64,000 bases of DNA from an uncultured Candidatus Saccharibacteria bacterium. Its GTDB lineage: Bacteria; Patescibacteriota; Saccharimonadia; Saccharimonadales; Saccharimonadaceae. The position numbers were made by a program, and so were the translations under genes. This document shows positions 39,884 through 48,697 of this stretch, in pieces. Numbering within the stretch: position 1 is the first letter of the stretch; the number at the start of each line of letters is the position of its first letter. The stretch is taken from NCBI GenBank assembly GCA_938033875.1, contig CALHKG010000014.1, positions 124,001 to 188,000 on the forward strand. Reading direction: 5' to 3'. Below the pieces are notes generated by a model. The model was not told where the DNA came from, did not search any database, and saw nothing but the letters and a program-made list of their open reading frames with translations.

Positions 39884-40552
39884 CTAAACCAACGTACCTT
39901 TTGGCAACGCCCATTCCAAAAAGGGCTGCTGTTGACAATCAATCGCGTTAATAATATGCGTAGCGATTTTTGCCGGATCATTAAAAAACATATAGTCAGC
40001 TGGAAGTTCTCGACCGTTCCAGAATGGCGTTTTCATGGCGCCTGGAAGAAATAATGCAACTCTGACTGGAAGTTTTTGTTCATCTGCCTGCATTCCCAAA
40101 CTTCGCGCCAAACCCGCTTGAGCATGCTTCGTCGCAACGTACACAGCTTCATCCGAGCGCGCTTTAACGCTACTTGTCGATCCAATAATCGTCAGTACAG
40201 ACTTACGATTCTGCGTTGACATCTTACGCCAAGCCCATTGGACCAGCGGCAACGCGCCCGAAAAATTAACTTCCGCCATACTACGAACGCTCGGTTGATC
40301 TTCAAAATTGCCGCGCCAGCCATATCCAGCCGCCCACACAAATTGATCAATATCATCGCCGTTTAGAATCTGCTCAATTCGCGCCGACGCCGCTTCCACT
40401 TGATCTGAATAATACACATCCAGAGGAAAACCTTCTCCGTGTTTTTGCGGATTATGTGTTTTACCTAAAACCAGCACACGCTCGCCACGTTTCCGTAGCT
40501 GCTTCGCCATTTCCAAACCGAGCCCACTCGTCCCACCAAGAATAATATGCAT
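39884..40552 (-). CDS. Short-chain dehydrogenase/reductase
   Basis: A 222-aa SDR. The cofactor loop is ILGGTSGLGLEMAKQL (TGxxxGxG-like), followed by the FVWAAGYG strand (NAG-like), a Ser in IIGSTSSVKA and the catalytic YVATK. The substrate is unknown. A -10 box TATAAT (40559-40564) lies 6 nt before the ATG, so the transcript is probably leaderless. It ends just upstream of the yvcK promoter. Confidence 0.88.
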   Translation of the reverse strand: MHIILGGTSGLGLEMAKQLRKRGERVLVLGKTHNPQKHGEGFPLDVYYSDQVEAASARIEQILNGDDIDQFVWAAGYGWRGNFEDQPSVRSMAEVNFSGALPLVQWAWRKMSTQNRKSVLTIIGSTSSVKARSDEAVYVATKHAQAGLARSLGMQADEQKLPVRVALFLPGAMKTPFWNGRELPADYMFFNDPAKIATHIINAIDCQQQPFLEWALPKGTLV

Positions 40553-40576
40553 ATGACTATTATAACAACGGCAATA

Positions 40577-41075
40577 TTAAATGTAAATTCCGTATCTAAG
40601 CCTCGGCCAAGCTTCTGCCAGTTCCTCAGCTGAAAACTCCTTGACAGAACCCAGCTCTTGTAAAGGCGTTTCCAAACAAATCCCAACAGCCACGGCAGCC
40701 ACTCGCCCCATGAGATATTTCGCATTATCTGAAGAAAAATAGGCATCCTTGTCGAAATCCCCTTTCATTCTGCCGAAAGACTGCACACCCAGCTTATCTC
40801 GCCAGCTTCGCAACTCAATCCTATCATACGGAAACTGAGATGGCGATTGTATGGATGTAGACTGACTAGGGAGACGCTTCTCCGCTAATTCAACGTGTCC
40901 CGAATATTTATCATCACGACTAGCCAATATTATGCCCATGTCAAAAATCCGACCTTCTCCAATAGCTAATCTGGTCAATAATGTAAATAACGAATTCTCA
41001 TCGACTTTACTAAGGTCGCCCCCCGACGATATTCTCGATTTCAACTATGGCGCCATAATTATCAGTTTTCTTCAT
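40577..41075 (-). CDS. Unknown protein with probable frameshift at a G6 tract
   Basis: The 155-aa frame starts only with TTG at 41044, right after an in-frame stop. In the next frame, ATG 41075 reads MKKTDNYGAIVEIENIVGG and stops soon after. Loss of one base in the G6 run (C6 at 41019-41024 on +) fuses the two into ~165 aa (…IENIVGGDLSKVDENSLFTL…). This is either a sequencing or assembly error, a frameshift mutation, or a phase-variable tract. The fused product is unrecognised and soluble, with a conserved-looking RLAIGEGRIFDMGIILASRD. It is listed as one gene with that caveat. Confidence 0.5.
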
Positions 41076-41175
41076 ACGTTAAACCTTATGCATTAGCTAT
41101 ATCAATCAAAAGATACGCCGCCTGTACTTTTTTTCATGCCTGATATTCTATACTATTTTATGGAAAAAGTCAATA

Positions 41176-41667
41176 CTATTCTGTCGACCAGCCCTTTGCG
41201 CCACACAATTTCTGCCACTTCAAATGTACGTTATATCGAAGCGGCGCACCCGACTCGCTCTCTTGGAGTCGCAACTCTTCAGGATCCATAAACATCACTT
41301 CGTCCGCATCAACGCCCGCTGAAAAATCAAAATTTTCCGTCCACACACGACAAGAAAAACAAATTTGATTAGCATCAATTCGCTCAACATAAATCTCGTC
41401 CGACGCGTCAAAAAGTTGATAGCGAAGATTGCCCTTATAGCCAACTTCTTCATATAATTCCCGCTTCAAAGCCGACTCAAAAGTTTCACCATAATCCATT
41501 CCGCCGCCAGGAAGATCCCAAAGCGGTCGCCCATCCTCTTTAACAACCAAAATCTGCCCAGCATCATTATAAATCAGAGCCTTTATAGAAACACGATAGA
41601 GGTAATCGCGCTTGATAGTACCTTCTGAATTGTGCGTAATGAGTTGTCCGTTTATGGCGTTTGACAT
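41176..41667 (-). CDS. Nudix hydrolase
   Basis: A 163-aa Nudix protein with a clear box GGGMDYGETFESALKRELYEEVGY (residues ~54-77), preceded by the KALIYNDAGQILVVKEDGRP strand. The substrate is not predictable; MutT-like or ADP-ribose-type activities are possible. An extended -10 TGATATAAT (41675-41683) is 7 nt before the ATG: leaderless. It is distinct in sequence from the island Nudix protein. Confidence 0.9.
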   Translation of the reverse strand: MSNAINGQLITHNSEGTIKRDYLYRVSIKALIYNDAGQILVVKEDGRPLWDLPGGGMDYGETFESALKRELYEEVGYKGNLRYQLFDASDEIYVERIDANQICFSCRVWTENFDFSAGVDADEVMFMDPEELRLQESESGAPLRYNVHLKWQKLCGAKGWSTE

Positions 41668-41723
41668 AATAGCGATTATATCACAATTATTTACTCAACT
41701 AACACGTAAGCGATCTTATATCA

Positions 41724-42416
41724 TTATATGAACTTTTCTAGCTTAAAACCGGCATACGTACCATCCTGCCGATACGCTTCCTCTCCAAGGAACGACGGAA
41801 TTGCCCCAAGCGTATCACTATATACAAAATTCTCAAGACCAGAATCCACCCGCACTTCTTCGGGCAAAATTTTCCCTATCATCTTATAAAAAGTATGTTC
41901 TTGATCTGACACTTTTCCGTCTAGATATTTCCGAATATCCGTACAGATCCGTTCATATAAATCGGCATTCAAATGAGAATTTGACACCTCATAAGCTACA
42001 AAATGCGGAGCTACAGTCGTGATATCATTAAGCGGTTCAACAACTAACACATCTTTAATCGCACTCGCATTAATAAAATCACGAGAGACTTTATCTTCTA
42101 TGTTCGCGGTAATTAGCAAATCTGGCTGCTCAGCGGTGGTTGTATGAAAATCTAGTACCAATTCTGGCTGCAACAACTTAATTCGATCTTCTATGGCTTT
42201 CGATCGTCGTGCTTCGTACGTATCCAAATTAGACCCATAACTCCTATTCAAATCAGACTCAACGTATCGAACATTCTGTGAATAAGCTCTGGGGTTAGCC
42301 ACCATAAAATCAACATACTCCAACAGCTCCGAACGTTTATTTAACATATACGAAAGTACATTCGACCCCAACAACTCATTGCCATGAGTAGAAATAATTG
42401 CAAGTATTTTCGTCAT
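41724..42416 (-). CDS. AstE/AspA-like zinc deacylase
   Basis: A 230-aa member of the succinylglutamate desuccinylase/aspartoacylase branch of zinc carboxypeptidases. Metal ligands are in ISTHGNELLGS (His, Glu) and LVLDFHTTT (His). The ESDLNRSY motif and substrate Arg residues near it (YEARRSKAIEDRI) fit the family. It removes an acyl group from an amino acid; the exact substrate is unknown. It lies 9 bp after glyS with an AGGAAGG ribosome site and is probably co-transcribed. Confidence 0.82.
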   Translation of the reverse strand: MTKILAIISTHGNELLGSNVLSYMLNKRSELLEYVDFMVANPRAYSQNVRYVESDLNRSYGSNLDTYEARRSKAIEDRIKLLQPELVLDFHTTTAEQPDLLITANIEDKVSRDFINASAIKDVLVVEPLNDITTVAPHFVAYEVSNSHLNADLYERICTDIRKYLDGKVSDQEHTFYKMIGKILPEEVRVDSGLENFVYSDTLGAIPSFLGEEAYRQDGTYAGFKLEKFI

Positions 42417-42425
42417 TACACCTTC

Positions 42426-43772
42426 CTATACGAGATCTTTTATATTAACTCGCCTTTGTTCCGTCGTATCCCGCTCACGAACGGTAACAGTATCATCTTC
42501 CAGCGTCTGAAAGTCGACAACTACGCAGTGCGGCGTACCAATTTCATCCTGACGGCGATAGCGCTTACCAATGTTTCCATTGTCATCCCACATAACGCGT
42601 CCAGGATTTTTCTTAGATAGGCTAGCGTAAATCTCACGCGCCTTCTCCACCAGCTCTGGCTTATTCTTAAGTAGCGGCGAAACGGCAAATTTAACAGGCG
42701 CCAAATGTTCTGGAAGCGCCAGATAAACACGTTTACTGCCGTTCTGCTCGTCCTCGCGATACGCACTCGACAATACCGCCATCAGCGCCCGCTCGACACC
42801 AAAACTCGGCTCAATCACGTGCGGCACAAACTTCTCATTTGTCCCCTTGATCGTATATTCCATACTCTTTCCGCTGACGCGCTGAATGTTCATCAGGTCA
42901 AAATCAGTCCTATACGCAATCCCCATCAGCTCTTCCTTGCCAATTGGAAAATCGTATTCAATGTCAATCGTTTTCTTACTGTAATGCGCCCTATCTTCCG
43001 CCGGAACATCCAGCTCGTGAATATTATCAGAATTTAATCCCAATGCCTCCAAAAACTCGTGTGTCGACTTCAGCAACTCATCAAACGCTTCCTGCCAATT
43101 CTCTGGATTGACAAAATATTCAATCTCCATTTGCTCGAACTCACGGCTACGGAAAACAAAATCTCGCGGCGCAATTTCATTGCGAAACGCCTTGCCCTGC
43201 TGAGCAATTCCAAACGGCAAGTCTGGATAAAAACTATCAACAACGTTCTTAAAATTGGTAAAAATTCCCTGAGCAGTTTCTGGACGAAGATACGCAACGC
43301 TGTCTTCACTTTCAGTGGCGCCGACGCTCGTCTTAAACATCATATTAAACGTGCGAGATTTACTTAGTGGATTTCCGTCTGGACTTTTAATTCCCCGTTC
43401 CGCAATCACTTCGTCCATTTGCTCCATAGTCAAACCGTCAGCCTCAACCCCATTGTCTTTAAGGATATGATCCGTACGATAACGCCGGTGATTAACCGTA
43501 TCTTCACATAATGGATCAACAAACGTATCCACGTGCCCACTCGCCTTCCAAACTTTCGGATTCATCAAAATTGCCGCATCGACGCCATATATATCATCGC
43601 GCTCGTCAACAAACATTCGCCACCATAAATTCATAATGTTGCGTTTCAATTGAACGCCAAGCGGACCATAGTCCCACGTTCCAGATAAACCGCCATAAAC
43701 ATCCGAACCCTGATAAATAAAACCGCGACGCTTACACAGGCTAATAATATCTTCCATTTTTGCTTGACTCAT
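42426..43772 (-). CDS. glyS: Glycyl-tRNA synthetase (dimeric type)
   Basis: A 448-aa class II synthetase. Motif 1 region: FIYQGSDVYGGLSGTWDYGP. Motif 2: GIAQQGKAFRNEIAPRDFVF with RSREFEQMEIEYF. Motif 3: PHVIEPSFGVERALMAVL. The C-terminal anticodon-binding domain holds PVKFAVSPLLKNKPELVEKA. This is the eukaryote/Gram-positive alpha2 type. The frame opens at 43883, but ATG 43772 (MSQAKMEDIISLCKRRGF) is chosen, since an AAAGG ribosome site lies 7 nt upstream. A short palindrome sits in the leader (43787-43803). Confidence 0.95.
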   Translation of the reverse strand: MSQAKMEDIISLCKRRGFIYQGSDVYGGLSGTWDYGPLGVQLKRNIMNLWWRMFVDERDDIYGVDAAILMNPKVWKASGHVDTFVDPLCEDTVNHRRYRTDHILKDNGVEADGLTMEQMDEVIAERGIKSPDGNPLSKSRTFNMMFKTSVGATESEDSVAYLRPETAQGIFTNFKNVVDSFYPDLPFGIAQQGKAFRNEIAPRDFVFRSREFEQMEIEYFVNPENWQEAFDELLKSTHEFLEALGLNSDNIHELDVPAEDRAHYSKKTIDIEYDFPIGKEELMGIAYRTDFDLMNIQRVSGKSMEYTIKGTNEKFVPHVIEPSFGVERALMAVLSSAYREDEQNGSKRVYLALPEHLAPVKFAVSPLLKNKPELVEKAREIYASLSKKNPGRVMWDDNGNIGKRYRRQDEIGTPHCVVVDFQTLEDDTVTVRERDTTEQRRVNIKDLV

Positions 43773-43786
43773 TGAAAAACCTTTCT

Positions 43787-43829
43787 CCATGTTGGCAACA
43801 TGGCGATTCACATTATTTCCTAAATTATA
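43787..43829 (-). promoter_or_regulatory. glyS promoter and leader palindrome
   Basis: TATAAT (43824-43829 on -) predicts a start near 43817. The ~45-nt leader has the near-palindrome CCATGTTG-C-CAACATGG (43787-43803), able to form a 6-bp hairpin immediately before the AAAGG ribosome site. It contains ATG triplets that could be decoy starts. This is one of the few genes here with a structured leader. Confidence 0.45.
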
Positions 43830-43846
43830 CCATTTTACGAGCAATT

Positions 43847-44527
43847 TTACACCGCGGTGTGCTGTCTGGCGGTCAACCAACAATCGTTTATAACCTCAGT
43901 TATTCCGCCAATTTGCGCCACATTCACGAGCGGTTTTGCCTGAATAAGCCTAAGTAGCTTGATGGCGTCCGCGCCCAAATCGCCCTGCTCTGCCAATCTC
44001 AAGCCTTTTTCCGCATTGTCGTACATATATTTTTTATCTGGCAGTAACGCCGCTGTCGTCACATCTGTGCGAAGATTCAGCTCATCTCCCAGCAAACTCG
44101 CGTATTGCAAATAAAACCACGTTTCAATCAATTTTTGGTTTATCGCGGGATTATTCAATTGCTCTAAAACTTGACTCAGTACATAATACCACTCTGGTTC
44201 GTCAATATTTTCACTCGCCGCAGAAACCAATTTCATTACTGAATACGCAAACTGCATCCGATCGTAATCTTCCAAAATATGCCGATAAAAAGCCGACAAT
44301 CGAGCAGAAGTTAATAGCCCCAAATCACCCCGACCAGAACGAATAACCACGTCGCAAATCGCGAACAATTCGATTCCGCCCGCCAATTTACTGCGCTCGC
44401 GTCGCACACCTTTTGCGATTACGCTACGTCGACCTTTTGGGGTCAATAATTGCAAAACTCGGTCAGCTTCGGCGTAATTCGTTCGCCTCAGAACGATCGC
44501 CTTTACTCGCTCACTCTGCCCCGTCAT
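43847..44527 (-). CDS. recO: DNA repair protein RecO
   Basis: A 226-aa RecF-pathway mediator. The N-terminal OB-fold reads VKAIVLRRTNYAEADRVLQL, then LTPKGRRSVIAKGVRRERSK; the rest is helical. No Cys4 zinc motif is seen in the C-terminal half, unlike many RecO proteins. The start overlaps the response-regulator gene by 17 bp, tying it to the histidine kinase/regulator pair in one operon. This is an unusual partnership for a repair gene. Confidence 0.88.
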   Translation of the reverse strand: MTGQSERVKAIVLRRTNYAEADRVLQLLTPKGRRSVIAKGVRRERSKLAGGIELFAICDVVIRSGRGDLGLLTSARLSAFYRHILEDYDRMQFAYSVMKLVSAASENIDEPEWYYVLSQVLEQLNNPAINQKLIETWFYLQYASLLGDELNLRTDVTTAALLPDKKYMYDNAEKGLRLAEQGDLGADAIKLLRLIQAKPLVNVAQIGGITEVINDCWLTARQHTAV

Positions 44528-44882
44528 TTAGAACCTCGCGAAAAATCGCCCGCGCCTCATTCGGACGCATCGATGTTTTATTCAAAATTGCCTTCACGCC
44601 AAGCGGACGCAAATCGTCCATTTTAACGTCGATATTCGTACAAACCACAATCGGCAAACTCGCCAAATCCGCGTACGATCGCAGTTCGTTAAGTAGCGCA
44701 ATCGCCGTTTCACCAGTTAACAACATATCCAAAATTAAAGCGTCAGGTTGCCAATCGTCAATAATTTCAATCGCCTGACCACCAGAAACCGCCACTTGAT
44801 GTTCCGCCCCAACATCCGTGGCAAACTTGCCCAGAATATCCGCCCAATTCTTATCATCCTCAACGATTAACAGTTTTTTCAT
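44511..44882 (-). CDS. Single-domain response regulator
   Basis: A 123-aa receiver domain without an output domain. It has the acidic pair E8/D9 (with D10) in IVEDDKNWA, phospho-acceptor D52 in ALILDMLLTGE, T82 in VVCTNIDV and K102 in ILNKTSM. It overlaps the kinase gene by ATGA, so the two form a cognate pair. With no DNA-binding domain it must act through protein contacts or as a phosphate sink. Confidence 0.9.
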   Translation of the reverse strand: MKKLLIVEDDKNWADILGKFATDVGAEHQVAVSGGQAIEIIDDWQPDALILDMLLTGETAIALLNELRSYADLASLPIVVCTNIDVKMDDLRPLGVKAILNKTSMRPNEARAIFREVLNDGAE

Positions 44883-45595
44883 ATCAAACTCAACTGCCGA
44901 CTAATTGGCATTTCTACATAAAAAGTCAATCCATCACGGTGACGAATCAGACCAATCCGCCCATTCATCGCCCGCGCAAATTGATTCGCCACGTAAATCC
45001 CCAGCCCACTACTTTCCGGCCTTGTTCGCACGGTTTTTCGCGTTTCCATTTCATCAAGCAAAAGCCGATATTCCTTCAAGCTCATCATCGGTCCAAAATC
45101 CCGCACGCTCATTCTCACGGCATCTTTTGTCGTCTTAACCGAAACCTTAATCTCTGATCCATCCTCCGTATACGCCAACGCGTTATTTAAGAAATTCGCT
45201 AAAATTCGCCCCAAAAGCGTTCGGTTCGCTAATATCAATTGACTATTTCGACTACTCTTAGGCCAGCTAACTTTTCGTCCATAAAGCATTGCATTGAACT
45301 TTGTTTCCATCGCTACTTGCTGACATAAAGCCAACGGATTGACCGGCTCAAGCGGAAATAACGACGGCGTTAAATTAGCTGAATTTGCCAAATCGATCGT
45401 AAGCTGCAACGCCTGCTCAGAAGTCCGAATAATTCGTTGCTGGATCTGAGTTTTATCGGCAGAACTGGTTAAATCATCGTCCAACAGTAGCGCCAATTGC
45501 CTAATCAAAGCCAGCGGCGTTTTCAGCTCGTGAGCCGCCACCAAAACGCTCGGCAATCCCCCAAAATCAGCATCACTCCACTCTTTACCTGCCAT
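44879..45595 (-). CDS. Soluble histidine kinase without sensor domain
   Basis: A 238-aa kinase consisting almost only of HisKA (LVAAHELKTPLALIRQL; H22) and HATPase_c: N-box GRILANFLNNALAY, G-box SSGLGIYVANQFARAMNG. There is no membrane helix, PAS or GAF domain, so it may sense a cytosolic partner. An extended -10 TGCTATACT (45604-45612) is 8 nt before the ATG. The operon is kinase-regulator-recO. Confidence 0.9.
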   Translation of the reverse strand: MAGKEWSDADFGGLPSVLVAAHELKTPLALIRQLALLLDDDLTSSADKTQIQQRIIRTSEQALQLTIDLANSANLTPSLFPLEPVNPLALCQQVAMETKFNAMLYGRKVSWPKSSRNSQLILANRTLLGRILANFLNNALAYTEDGSEIKVSVKTTKDAVRMSVRDFGPMMSLKEYRLLLDEMETRKTVRTRPESSGLGIYVANQFARAMNGRIGLIRHRDGLTFYVEMPISRQLSLI

Positions 45596-45630
45596 ACAAT
45601 TCTAGTATAGCAAATATGTACTAGGTTTTT

Positions 45631-46290
45631 CTATTCAGAGATTTTTACAGTGCTCAATATAGTCTGAAAATCTGGCTTAAACGTGTCCGCGTCGGTTGAA
45701 AAACGAATAGTTTTATCGCGAACTTTCATCAAAACCACAGAGCCGCGCAATTCTTTCTCAAACGTACCATCAATCCGAGTCGCTGAAATTCCGTTAAACT
45801 CGGTACTACTTGAGGTCAATTCACCCTTCTTTAGTCGTGATTGATAATCATTCAGCACCGTATCCATATTCTTGTTGATAATCTCCAGCCTTAATGCAAA
45901 CCGACTATTTTTATTAGTTGTCGAAGGAACTGAAACAGGATGAAGATAAGCTTTGTAATCACCCCTGTCGCTGCCGTCATTCGCTACATACACACTCCAA
46001 GTTTTTGGATACATGAACGATACTCGACCGTATTCAGCAGGACCAACAAATTCAATACGCGGGTTTTTTGCTTCTTCAGAAAATTTCTTCTGGTCTGATT
46101 CGGCTTGTTCACTCTTCCCTCTAGCGACTTCAATCGCAACTTTACTATCAACACTGCTTTTTTCTCGGGAGTATTGCATGTACGCCCAAATTGCCAAAGA
46201 TCCAGCAATCAAAAACAATATCAGACAGCCGATTGTGCCGACCATCCAACCATTAACAGAGCCGCGCTCACTTCTATTTCTCGTAATCAT
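45631..46290 (-). CDS. Membrane-anchored secreted protein of unknown function
   Basis: A 219-aa protein with a short basic start, one hydrophobic helix (about residues 18-38), a charged linker (VARGKSEQAESDQKKFSEEA) and an extracellular domain. The domain has the FMYPKTWSVYV motif, reminiscent of PsbP-like or lipoprotein-like domains, and a repeated beta pattern. No lipobox Cys is present at the expected place. A TATACT box (46297-46302) lies 6 nt before the ATG. Function unknown. Confidence 0.6.
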   Translation of the reverse strand: MITRNRSERGSVNGWMVGTIGCLILFLIAGSLAIWAYMQYSREKSSVDSKVAIEVARGKSEQAESDQKKFSEEAKNPRIEFVGPAEYGRVSFMYPKTWSVYVANDGSDRGDYKAYLHPVSVPSTTNKNSRFALRLEIINKNMDTVLNDYQSRLKKGELTSSSTEFNGISATRIDGTFEKELRGSVVLMKVRDKTIRFSTDADTFKPDFQTILSTVKISE

Positions 46291-46329
46291 AATTAGAGTA
46301 TAGCTTATGCTTTAATTGATGTAAAGATC

Positions 46330-46518
46330 CTACTCAGTGTTAAAATCCTCGCTAAGAACCTCGATATCATGTCGCATATCTTCCAGCGTAGCAGTAATTT
46401 TTTTTGATAACTCTCTCGCCTCAATAAATTTCTGTTTCGCCTCATCCAGATTAAAATCATCGCCTTGAAACCACGCGATTCGCTCGTTCAATTCAGTCAT
46501 CATTTGCTCAATTGTCAT
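46330..46518 (-). CDS. xseB: Exodeoxyribonuclease VII small subunit
   Basis: A 62-aa XseB: MTIEQMMTELNERIAWFQGD then the coiled-coil pattern LDEAKQKFIEARELSKKI. The frame is open to 46539, but ATG 46518 matches the family start. It overlaps the end of xseA by 11 bp, so the two subunits are coupled. Confidence 0.88.
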   Translation of the reverse strand: MTIEQMMTELNERIAWFQGDDFNLDEAKQKFIEARELSKKITATLEDMRHDIEVLSEDFNTE

Positions 46519-47608
46519 ATCGTTGTTCACTATTCTCAATCCTCGCTTTCATAATTATATCTTTTGTTGTAATCTCTACAATATTACCAATCTGTAGATC
46601 ACCCTTGATCATCGCATAACCACGACGCAGCGCCATTTCCGGATCATACTCAGTGATGACTCTTTGTTGCGACAATGTTGCATTTACAGCCGTATCCACG
46701 CGACTTGACCACTGTTTTAGTGCTTCTTTTTGCAACATTGTTGCATTAAGCGACCGTTCTTCAATAGCTCTACAAATTGAGTCTTCCGCATCAATTAGCC
46801 TGTAATGCAAATGCCGAATAACTTCTCGCTTGTCAGGAAACAGCAATTGCGCGGCGTTACTCGGCGTGGCTGCACGAACGTCCGTCGCCAAATCACATAA
46901 ACTCTCATCAATTTCATGACCAATTCCAGTCATCGTCGGAATACGGCTGCTCGCCACCGCCCGCACCAATTTTTCATCGTTAAAACTTGCCAAATCCTCC
47001 GCACTACCACCGCCACGAATCAAAACAATCACATCTGGAGATTCTGACATTTGATTAAAATATGAGATTGCCCGCACAGCTTGATCTGCGGCATTCACAC
47101 CCTGTACATTAACGTTGGCGACTACGAATTTCACACCACCCCAACGCTCACCGGAAATCTTCATAAAGTCAGCATATCCCGCAGCTTTTGTACTAGAAAT
47201 AACGGCCACCCTCTGAGGATATTGCGGCAATGAACGCTTTATTTCAGAATTAAACAAACCCTCGACTGTTAATTTTTGTTTCAAAAGCTCAAAACTTCGC
47301 TTCAAACTTCCCCTACCTAATGGGCGAATCTCTTGAACATTCAGACTAAAGGCGCCATTATCCCTAAGCGCCGGCATTGCCCGAACGACAACTTTCATCC
47401 CATCTTCAATTGGCGTGCGTAAATTGCTAAAACCAACAAAACACCGAACCAGCCCGTCGTCATCTTTCAGATCGAAAAAAGCGTATTTCGGAGGATAAGA
47501 CTTGAGACCAGAAACCTCACCCTCAACTTCAACCATCCCAGCGAAAGCCACGTCAAAAGTTTGATTGACAATTGCTATGAAATTGCTAACACTAAATCTG
47601 GGAATCAT
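46508..47608 (-). CDS. xseA: Exodeoxyribonuclease VII large subunit
   Basis: A 366-aa nuclease subunit acting on single-stranded DNA. The N-terminal OB-fold reads FAGMVEVEGEVSGLK and YAFFDLKDDDGLVRCFVG. The catalytic region has AVISSTKAAGYADFM, VIVLIRGGGSAEDLASFNDE and TGIGHEIDESLCDLATDVRAATPSNAA. At 366 aa it is shorter than the E. coli protein (~450), mainly in the coiled-coil region. The start overlaps the flippase-like gene by 17 bp. Confidence 0.94.
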   Translation of the reverse strand: MIPRFSVSNFIAIVNQTFDVAFAGMVEVEGEVSGLKSYPPKYAFFDLKDDDGLVRCFVGFSNLRTPIEDGMKVVVRAMPALRDNGAFSLNVQEIRPLGRGSLKRSFELLKQKLTVEGLFNSEIKRSLPQYPQRVAVISSTKAAGYADFMKISGERWGGVKFVVANVNVQGVNAADQAVRAISYFNQMSESPDVIVLIRGGGSAEDLASFNDEKLVRAVASSRIPTMTGIGHEIDESLCDLATDVRAATPSNAAQLLFPDKREVIRHLHYRLIDAEDSICRAIEERSLNATMLQKEALKQWSSRVDTAVNATLSQQRVITEYDPEMALRRGYAMIKGDLQIGNIVEITTKDIIMKARIENSEQRYDN

Positions 47609-48659
47609 CTGGCTTGCCGTATTTAATCAGTGCGTGTTGATAGAAAATATAGCCAAAGATAATCGTGCCAGTAAGTAAAATTGCTCGCGTTAAAATTATT
47701 CCAGCAATCGCCAAATCTGGCGGGGTGCCTGCCATGCTTAAGAAAATAATCATAATAGTTTCATAAACTCCCGTCCCTCCAGGTGTAAACACGACAATCG
47801 CTGCCAATCCCGCCACGCCATATCCAACCATCAAAATCGCCGGATTAACAAAAACACCCAGCGACAGAAACGCCACAGCAAACATCGCCACGTCAAAAAC
47901 AGTATAAACAGTTCCCCAAATCATCGGTTTTATCAGAAGTTTCGGATGATTGGACAAATCTTGAAAATCGTCCTGCATATCAACAAAAAACTCTTCGACT
48001 TTCTTCGACTTCATTACTCGACGTTTTTTACCTAAAGTGGCAATTTTTACTAGCGTATTAATAAACCTCGACAGCCCAGCCGCAGTTGCCTGCATACGAC
48101 GCTTTGACGAAAACACGAAAATCAGACCAAACGTCAGTGCCAAAACCACGATAATCAGCAAGAAGCTAGCGGCAACGATATAACGATTAACCTTGCCGTC
48201 AATAGCCAGCGCCAACACAGCAATCACCAACAAAACCAAAAGCGACAAAAATCCCGTAACGTAACGAATCACCTGCGCAAATGTCGAACGCGCCGAACTC
48301 ACGCCGAGTTTATGCATTCGCCACGTCGTATACGAAATTCCACTAACTCCGCCCGACGGAAAAATGTGATTGACCAAATTAAGCTCCAGCGCAATCCTCG
48401 TCTGCTCCAACCTGGAAATGTGATGAATCAGATTCTTCTCTCTTAAATACGAAAAAATCATCTCGCCGCCAGCGAAATACACGATAATCTGAAACGGCAA
48501 TAGTAAGAATAATAGCCATAAATCCGCGTGCAAAAACAAATTCCACGCTTTCACGAGCTCATGCCGAGATAGAAAAATTATTATCGCCAAAACCACCAAC
48601 GTCAAAACGCTCATAATGGCTCGTGGCGATTTCAACAATTGCAACACCTTCGGTAACAT
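47592..48659 (-). CDS. Flippase-like / lysylphosphatidylglycerol synthase TM-type protein
   Basis: A 355-aa polytopic protein (about eight helices) of the UPF0104/YbhN/AglD family. Motifs include FPSGGVSGISYTTWRMHKLG and VVFTPGGTGVYETIMIIFL. It may flip lipids or aid wall-polymer export; the substrate is unknown. The frame opens at ATG 48668, but that codon lies inside the -10 box TATAAT (48667-48672). The in-frame ATG at 48659 (MLPKVLQLLK), 7 nt after the box, must be the start of a leaderless mRNA. Confidence 0.8.
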   Translation of the reverse strand: MLPKVLQLLKSPRAIMSVLTLVVLAIIIFLSRHELVKAWNLFLHADLWLLFLLLPFQIIVYFAGGEMIFSYLREKNLIHHISRLEQTRIALELNLVNHIFPSGGVSGISYTTWRMHKLGVSSARSTFAQVIRYVTGFLSLLVLLVIAVLALAIDGKVNRYIVAASFLLIIVVLALTFGLIFVFSSKRRMQATAAGLSRFINTLVKIATLGKKRRVMKSKKVEEFFVDMQDDFQDLSNHPKLLIKPMIWGTVYTVFDVAMFAVAFLSLGVFVNPAILMVGYGVAGLAAIVVFTPGGTGVYETIMIIFLSMAGTPPDLAIAGIILTRAILLTGTIIFGYIFYQHALIKYGKPDDSQI

Positions 48660-48697
48660 AACCTTCATTATACCACGATAAATGTTATAATTACGAC

